A stretch of 64,000 bases of DNA, taken from Diphasiastrum complanatum (taxonomy: Eukaryota; Streptophyta; Lycopodiopsida; Lycopodiales; Lycopodiaceae). The stretch is taken from assembly GCA_029204225.1 (NCBI GenBank), contig CM055094.1, positions 10,147,401 to 10,211,400 of the forward strand. Direction: 5' to 3'. Numbering within the stretch: the stretch's first letter is position 1; the number at the start of each line of letters is the position of its first letter. A model generated the notes under the pieces. That model was not told the DNA's origin, searched no databases, and saw only the letters and a program-made list of their open reading frames with translations. Shown here in pieces: positions 59,600 through 64,000 of the stretch. A program made the translations under genes and the position numbers.

Positions 59600-60653
59600 A
59601 TTGGCCTTGAAGATTTTCATGTGGATCTTCCTCTTCAAAGATATCTTCGCCTTCTATTTTCAAGTCACCACAAGTTGATGCATATGATGGATGCATTAGT
59701 GAAAAGTTTCATGCGAAACCTTTTCAATTTGATGTTTTAGCAAAGGCTGAAAAATTCAAGCACTCTTTGGAACCTTTTTGTACTAATCGAGGAGGGAGTC
59801 AACATGTGTCAATTAGTACTTTTGTTCAAAGTGTTAAGAGTGAGCATTTGTTTGGAGAGAATTTTCATTATTTGAAAAATCTTCTATGTCATCCCATGCC
59901 TCTTCGAGGGACAGCTTTGATGACGCCATCGTTGATGCATCGCTTGATAGTTTGCTAAATTTTTATGATGAAGATGTTGGACAGCAGGTTCAGTCATATT
60001 CTTTTGGTCATTTACAACCCATTTTACATCATGAGCAGTCCATTATGCTTCAGGAACAGCCAACGGAAGATTATGGACAACATGGTCCATGTTGGGAACA
60101 CTTTGGGCAGCAAAGTGTTGAACAGCCCATAACAGTTCCTTGTCGGCTATTGGAGACTTTGCAGGACAGCAAAGAAATATCTTACTACGAAAGGAAGGCA
60201 CATGCCTCTTTAAAATCAGTACCTCTTGCTGATTTTTTTGGTTCTACACTTACTCTTCATCATGATGTTGGTACATCGCCTATTTTATGTGAGCAAGTCA
60301 TTGATGGTAAGGTTCGGGAGGATGTGATGCCAAAAGAGTTTGGTACTCTTTTTTATTGTCCTTATGGTAAGAAGTATTTTCGAATGATGTGGGAGCCTAT
60401 GATGGATTACAAGTCCATGTTTCTACTTATTGCCGAGTTTATGTTGGTTCCCTACTTCGGATGGAGCATGCAAATCCTCACCCTTCGACTTCATTATTAC
60501 GTATTCTTTTCCTTTTATATGTTGGACATGATTGGGGATGAGATTTTGACTACTTCGGTGCGAAGTTTATTTGGCGACATGACGTTCGGACAGCAAGTTG
60601 CATTTTTCTCTTTCGAAAAGTTACTTCATGTTATGTTATGCATTTCCATTTAA
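59600..60653 (+). pseudogene. Diverged second copy of the integrase-hinge region in Copia-6
   Basis: Frame 59886-60653 repeats the hinge of the preceding ORF: EQPTEDYGQHGPCWEHFGQQ against EQPVEDIGQQGPSSEHFGQQ, and LLETLQDSKEISYYERKAHA against LLQTLHDSKVDHFYEGKTRA. Before it, KHSLEPFCTNRGGS (about 59760) resembles WHSLKILRTDRGGE with the catalytic Asp changed to Asn. The last 100 residues are hydrophobic and unrelated to RT. The frame stops at the polypurine tract. Confidence 0.65.
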
Positions 60654-60659
60654 GGAGGG

Positions 60660-61138
60660 TGTTGGAATGTAAATGGAATTGCTTACATTACCATAGGTTA
60701 CTTTGACCCAAAAGGTCGAGAGTTGTGTAACCATGGTCATTTATTATATTAGGCCTACTAAACTTAGAGTTAGCTAAGTTAGTATGAAATTAACTTGGTA
60801 GGGACTCATGGGTCCACTAGGCCTAATTGTGACATTAAGTACCCCAACTTGACATATTGAAGGTACCTTATTGTTTCTATGTAACTTATAGAAAGTTGGA
60901 TAGTCAACAGTCAAGTAGTTGGATAGCCAATAGTCATGAAGTTAGATAGTCATCTTGGACTATATATATGTGTGCATCCCATTTGTATAAGACACTTTTG
61001 TAAGCAATACTGACTATTCTCCTTCGCTATCCACAAGTTTCTACAAGAGGGTTTCTAGCCATCTCTCTCTTTCTTTTGAGAATGCTTTGTGTGATTGAAT
61101 AGTTAAGATTCTGGATCCTTAGGCTTCTATTTCCTACA
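60660..61138 (+). repeat. Copia-6 3' LTR
   Basis: Starts TGTTGGAATG after AAGGAGGG and ends TTCCTACA, near-complementary ends; TATATATA near 60961. About 479 bp. The end point is inferred from the terminal bases only. Confidence 0.6.
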
Positions 61139-61226
61139 TCATCCCTCGACATCAAAGCACAAAGAAAGAGATCAAAACATTCAACTTCATCATTATGAGA
61201 GTCCCAGTAATCTTGGTCATCACCCA

Positions 61227-61345
61227 TTTGATGGTGTTAGTCCACATAGTGATCAAACTTGCCAATTTGCTTTTTGTTGCGTTGCGTTGAATTACGTTTT
61301 CTTACACTCACGTTCCCAATGCCCTGGCTTGTGACAAGAGCGACA
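61227..61345 (-). pseudogene. Gag zinc-knuckle fragment
   Basis: The minus strand reads CRSCHKPGHWEREC (61345-61304), a perfect CCHC knuckle, followed by a short frame with MGDDQDYWDSHNDEVE. No other element domain is recognised nearby. Confidence 0.55.
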
Positions 61346-62077
61346 ATTACCAAGTGTATTCTAATTTTTTAATTGAATTGTCATTGCTCACCACGTTGTC
61401 GATTGTTAAGATGTTTTGTAGCTCAAATTTCAAGACCTTGTAATTAGGCCCATCTAGTTTTGTTGACTTAACTGGCCATACTACTCTCTACAAAATGCAA
61501 CAAGTTGCCATTGAATATCTCAAATGGATCAAAACGGATGATGGTCTAGGGTTCTAAATTACTCACAAGACGAAGTACAATGAAGAAAAGTGTAAAACAA
61601 TGTAGAACAAAAAGTATAAAGCAAACTTTACTAACAAACTACACATCTTTGAACAAAATCGTAACTCTTCTAAATGGTTTGAAAACTTCTAGATTTTTGG
61701 GTCAATGATAGATAATAAGGTCCCACTATTTTGATCTAATTTTACCTTAACTACTTGTGGGTCACGGACCAAACCCAAACAAGAGTCATATGGAAATATG
61801 TCACAGGGGGATCAACGACATAAAATCGAAATTACTTCTCTAAGGCAAAATTGCCCACCACACCCCACCAAGCGAGCGGCTCCGGCAAAAACTCGTCATA
61901 CCCCCCTTAAAATCCAATGAAACATCCCTATCTGTGCTCAAAATCTAGCATCTGTCTCTCGATCATGTGCAAGAGGGGGCTCTGACCTGCAATAAGACAG
62001 GACATTGTCAGATTCTCGAAATGAATGGGTCATCAAAAAGCACCTGCCACAAATATATTGTTCACAATTAAACAAGT
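61346..62077. other. No gene seen
   Basis: Spacer between the knuckle fragment and the TRIM-like array. No frame is supported. Confidence 0.35.
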
Positions 62078-62664
62078 GCTTGAGGGACAACTTGTTGACG
62101 GATAAGGCACGCCACGCACAGGGTTCCCGCCTGCCTGCTTGAAGGCGCTTGAGAGTGCAAGACGTCAAAGCAGATCCCATAAGTATTCCAAGTGATTGGA
62201 ATGAGGGGGTACTTAAGCAGTTACAGGTCCTTAGTCCCTTGTCCTCTTGCGCCAGCCCTTTCGGGCACTGAGGGCATGTGGACGCGGGTGGCTAGGCGGT
62301 TGGGGGTGGAATCCCAACATGTGGCCAATGGGCCAAGTTTTGTAATTTGGTATCAGAGCCCGGTTTACCCTTGTGCTCGCTTGAGGGGGAGTGTTGACGG
62401 ATAAGGCAAGCCACGCACAGGGCTCACGCCTGCCTGCGTGAAGGCGCTTGAGAGTGCAAGACGTCAAAGTAGATCCCATAAGTATTCCAAGTGATTGGAA
62501 TGAGGGGGTACTTAAGCAGTTACGCGTCCTTAGTCCCTTGTCCTCTAGCGCCAACCCTTTCGGGCACTGAGGGGCATGTGGACGCGGGTGGCTAGGCGGT
62601 TGGGGGTGGGATCCCAACACGCGGCCCGCACGTGGCCAATGGGCCAAGTTTTGTAATATGGTAT
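62078..62664 (+). mobile_element. TRIM-like tandem LTR array, 299-bp period
   Basis: Two copies of a GC-richer unit start TGTTGACGGATAAGGCA at 62093 and 62392. After the first copy lies TGGTATCAGAGC (primer-binding site, 62348-62359), then only about 30 bp, then a polypurine tract (TTGAGGGGGAG) before the second copy. The second copy also runs into TGGTATC and stops. A weaker purine tract (TTGAGGGACAAC) precedes the first. This is LTR-PBS-PPT-LTR without coding capacity, as in terminal-repeat retrotransposons in miniature. TSDs were not found. Confidence 0.65.
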
Positions 62665-64000
62665 CTAAGATGGTGATTATGAGCAGGGATGTTGTGTTTG
62701 AGGAAAGTGAGTCTTCTAACCTAGAAGATCATGAGGAGGATGTATTTTCTCCTACAACAAAAACTCCTATTATAGATGATGTTCAGGAAGATACAGGTCC
62801 ATGTGATACAACTTCTACACAAGTTATACCAAGGGTGTGTACACAGGTGGATCTTGGTAAACGGAAGGAAAGGTCAAGGGTATTTGATACATATTCTCCT
62901 TCTACGTCACCTACAAAGAAGTTACCAAGATGGTAATTTGAGACTATAAAAGATAGTCAAATGTTGGATGAGGGAGAATCGAGTCAACAAGGAGCTAAGA
63001 GATTGACACGGTCAAGTGGACACTATCATGAAGATGGTGAAGAAACGCATTATGCGTTTATGGCTTCAGTGTTGGATTTTGAGGATCCTTTATTTTATGA
63101 AGATGCTGCAAAAGAACAAGTTTGGAAAACTGCTATGGATGAGGAGTTCAGTTTCTATAATGAAAAACAAGACATGGGATCTTGTTGAACTTCCAGCAGG
63201 TAAGAAACCAATTGGTTGCAAGTGGATTTATAGAACCAAGTTTAAGTCTGATGGTTCTATAGATAAGTATAAGGCCAGATTAGTAGCCAAAGGATATGCT
63301 CAGAGGAAAGGGATTGACTATAAAGATACTTTCGCACCGGTTGCTAAAATGAATACTTTGAGGAGTGTTTTGGCAATTGCATCTCATTTTGGATGGGATA
63401 TTCAGCAAATGGATGTCAAGAGTGCTTTCTTGAACGGTTACCTTGAAGAAGAGGTTTATCTGGAGCAACCTTCAGGGTTATGAGGTTGAAGGCAAAGAGC
63501 ACTTGGTTTTGCAAGTTAAAGAAAGCATTATATGGGTTGAAACAAGCACCTAGAGCATGGTATACATGTATCAACAATTATTTTTTAAAGCAGAATTTTC
63601 GTAGAAGCATGTCAGAGTACAACGCTTTATATTATGAAAGATTTGGATGACATAGTCATTATTGTTCTTTATGTAGATGATCTTATTATCACAGGGTCAA
63701 ATAAGTCACCAATAGAGAAGATAAAGAACAATCTTTCACAGGAGTTTGATATGAAAGATTTAGAGAAACTTCAATATTGTTTGGGTATTGAAGTTTGGAG
63801 ATCAAAGGAAAATCTTTTCATATCACAAGCAAAGTATGCAAGAGAGTTACTCAAGAAGTTTAACATGCTTGATTGTAAGTCCATTTCTACACCATATGAT
63901 CCAAGTGTAAAGCTTACAAAGAGGAAAATTTTGAAAGTGTGAATGAAACACTTTATAGGCAACTTGTAGGTAGTCTTATCTATCTAACGACTACTCGACC
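62658..64000 (+). pseudogene. Copia-7 hinge and RT (runs off the window)
   Basis: Begins in the integrase end/hinge (IMSRDVVFEES) right after the TRIM-like array. An acidic hinge follows, then QVWKTAMDEEFSFYNEK and a frameshift into 63016-63483: [60 protein letters not shown]. After a further shift, frame 63634-63942 has VLYVDDLIITGS and LEKLQYCLGIEVWR. RT subtype motifs differ from Copia-3 and -4 (TFAPVAKM here, TFSLVVKH there). Confidence 0.88.

Larger units (their letters stand above)
57385..61138 (+). mobile_element. Copia-6: Ty1/copia element without RT
   Basis: Starts within protease, carries an intact integrase frame, and then, instead of RT-RNase H, about 1.3 kb whose second half is a diverged repeat of the integrase-hinge region. 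A polypurine tract (AAGGAGGG, 60652-60659) and a 3' LTR (60660-61138) close it. No 5' LTR or gag was found. Confidence 0.75.

Overview
The window is nuclear DNA of a land plant, probably a vascular plant with a large, repeat-rich genome. The species cannot be named from the sequence. The evidence is a long-intron plant gene (topoisomerase VI subunit B, TOP6B), many Ty1/copia and Ty3/gypsy relics, an L1-type LINE, a Helitron, and long (CT/GA)n tracts. It is eukaryotic intron/transposon DNA, so no operons, Shine-Dalgarno sites or CRISPR arrays are expected or seen.

Layout. 1-12.7 kb: a layered retrotransposon nest. It holds a minus-strand Ty3 LTR (601-1328) sitting in a copia gag, a minus-strand retroelement with a gag zinc knuckle but an unrecognised duplicated ORF instead of pol (3.67-5.66 kb), and a copia relic (6.27-12.69 kb) interrupted by a 1,495-bp solo LTR with a perfect 5-bp target-site duplication (TSD). 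12.7-19.5 kb: a second copia element with a same-family LTR inserted in its own coding region. 19.9-29.3 kb: two inverted copies of an unrecognised host-gene segment. One copy is split by a complete but degenerate 6.4-kb copia element (20514-26902, TSD AGCTA); the other abuts a copia RT fragment. 30.2-31.0 kb: candidate host exons. 32.3-35.8 kb: a Ty3 LTR and a decayed Helitron RepHel gene carrying an 87-bp tRNA-like SINE.

36.9-54.9 kb is the one clear host gene, TOP6B, on the minus strand. I could place 17 exons, all with GT-AG borders, a continuous frame of 627 codons, and a stop codon. Only the first coding part (about 50 residues) is missing; it is not visible in the remaining 9 kb. An 8.8-kb intron carries LINE copies, one of which has the inverted 5' structure expected from twin priming.

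54.9-64 kb holds a 1.1-kb tandem duplication, a copia element with an intact integrase frame but no RT, a TRIM-like tandem LTR array, and the start of another copia pol that runs off the window. Apart from TOP6B, and perhaps the 28-31 kb exons, nothing here looks like a working gene. The main interest is how elements were nested, captured foreign sequence, and seeded microsatellites.
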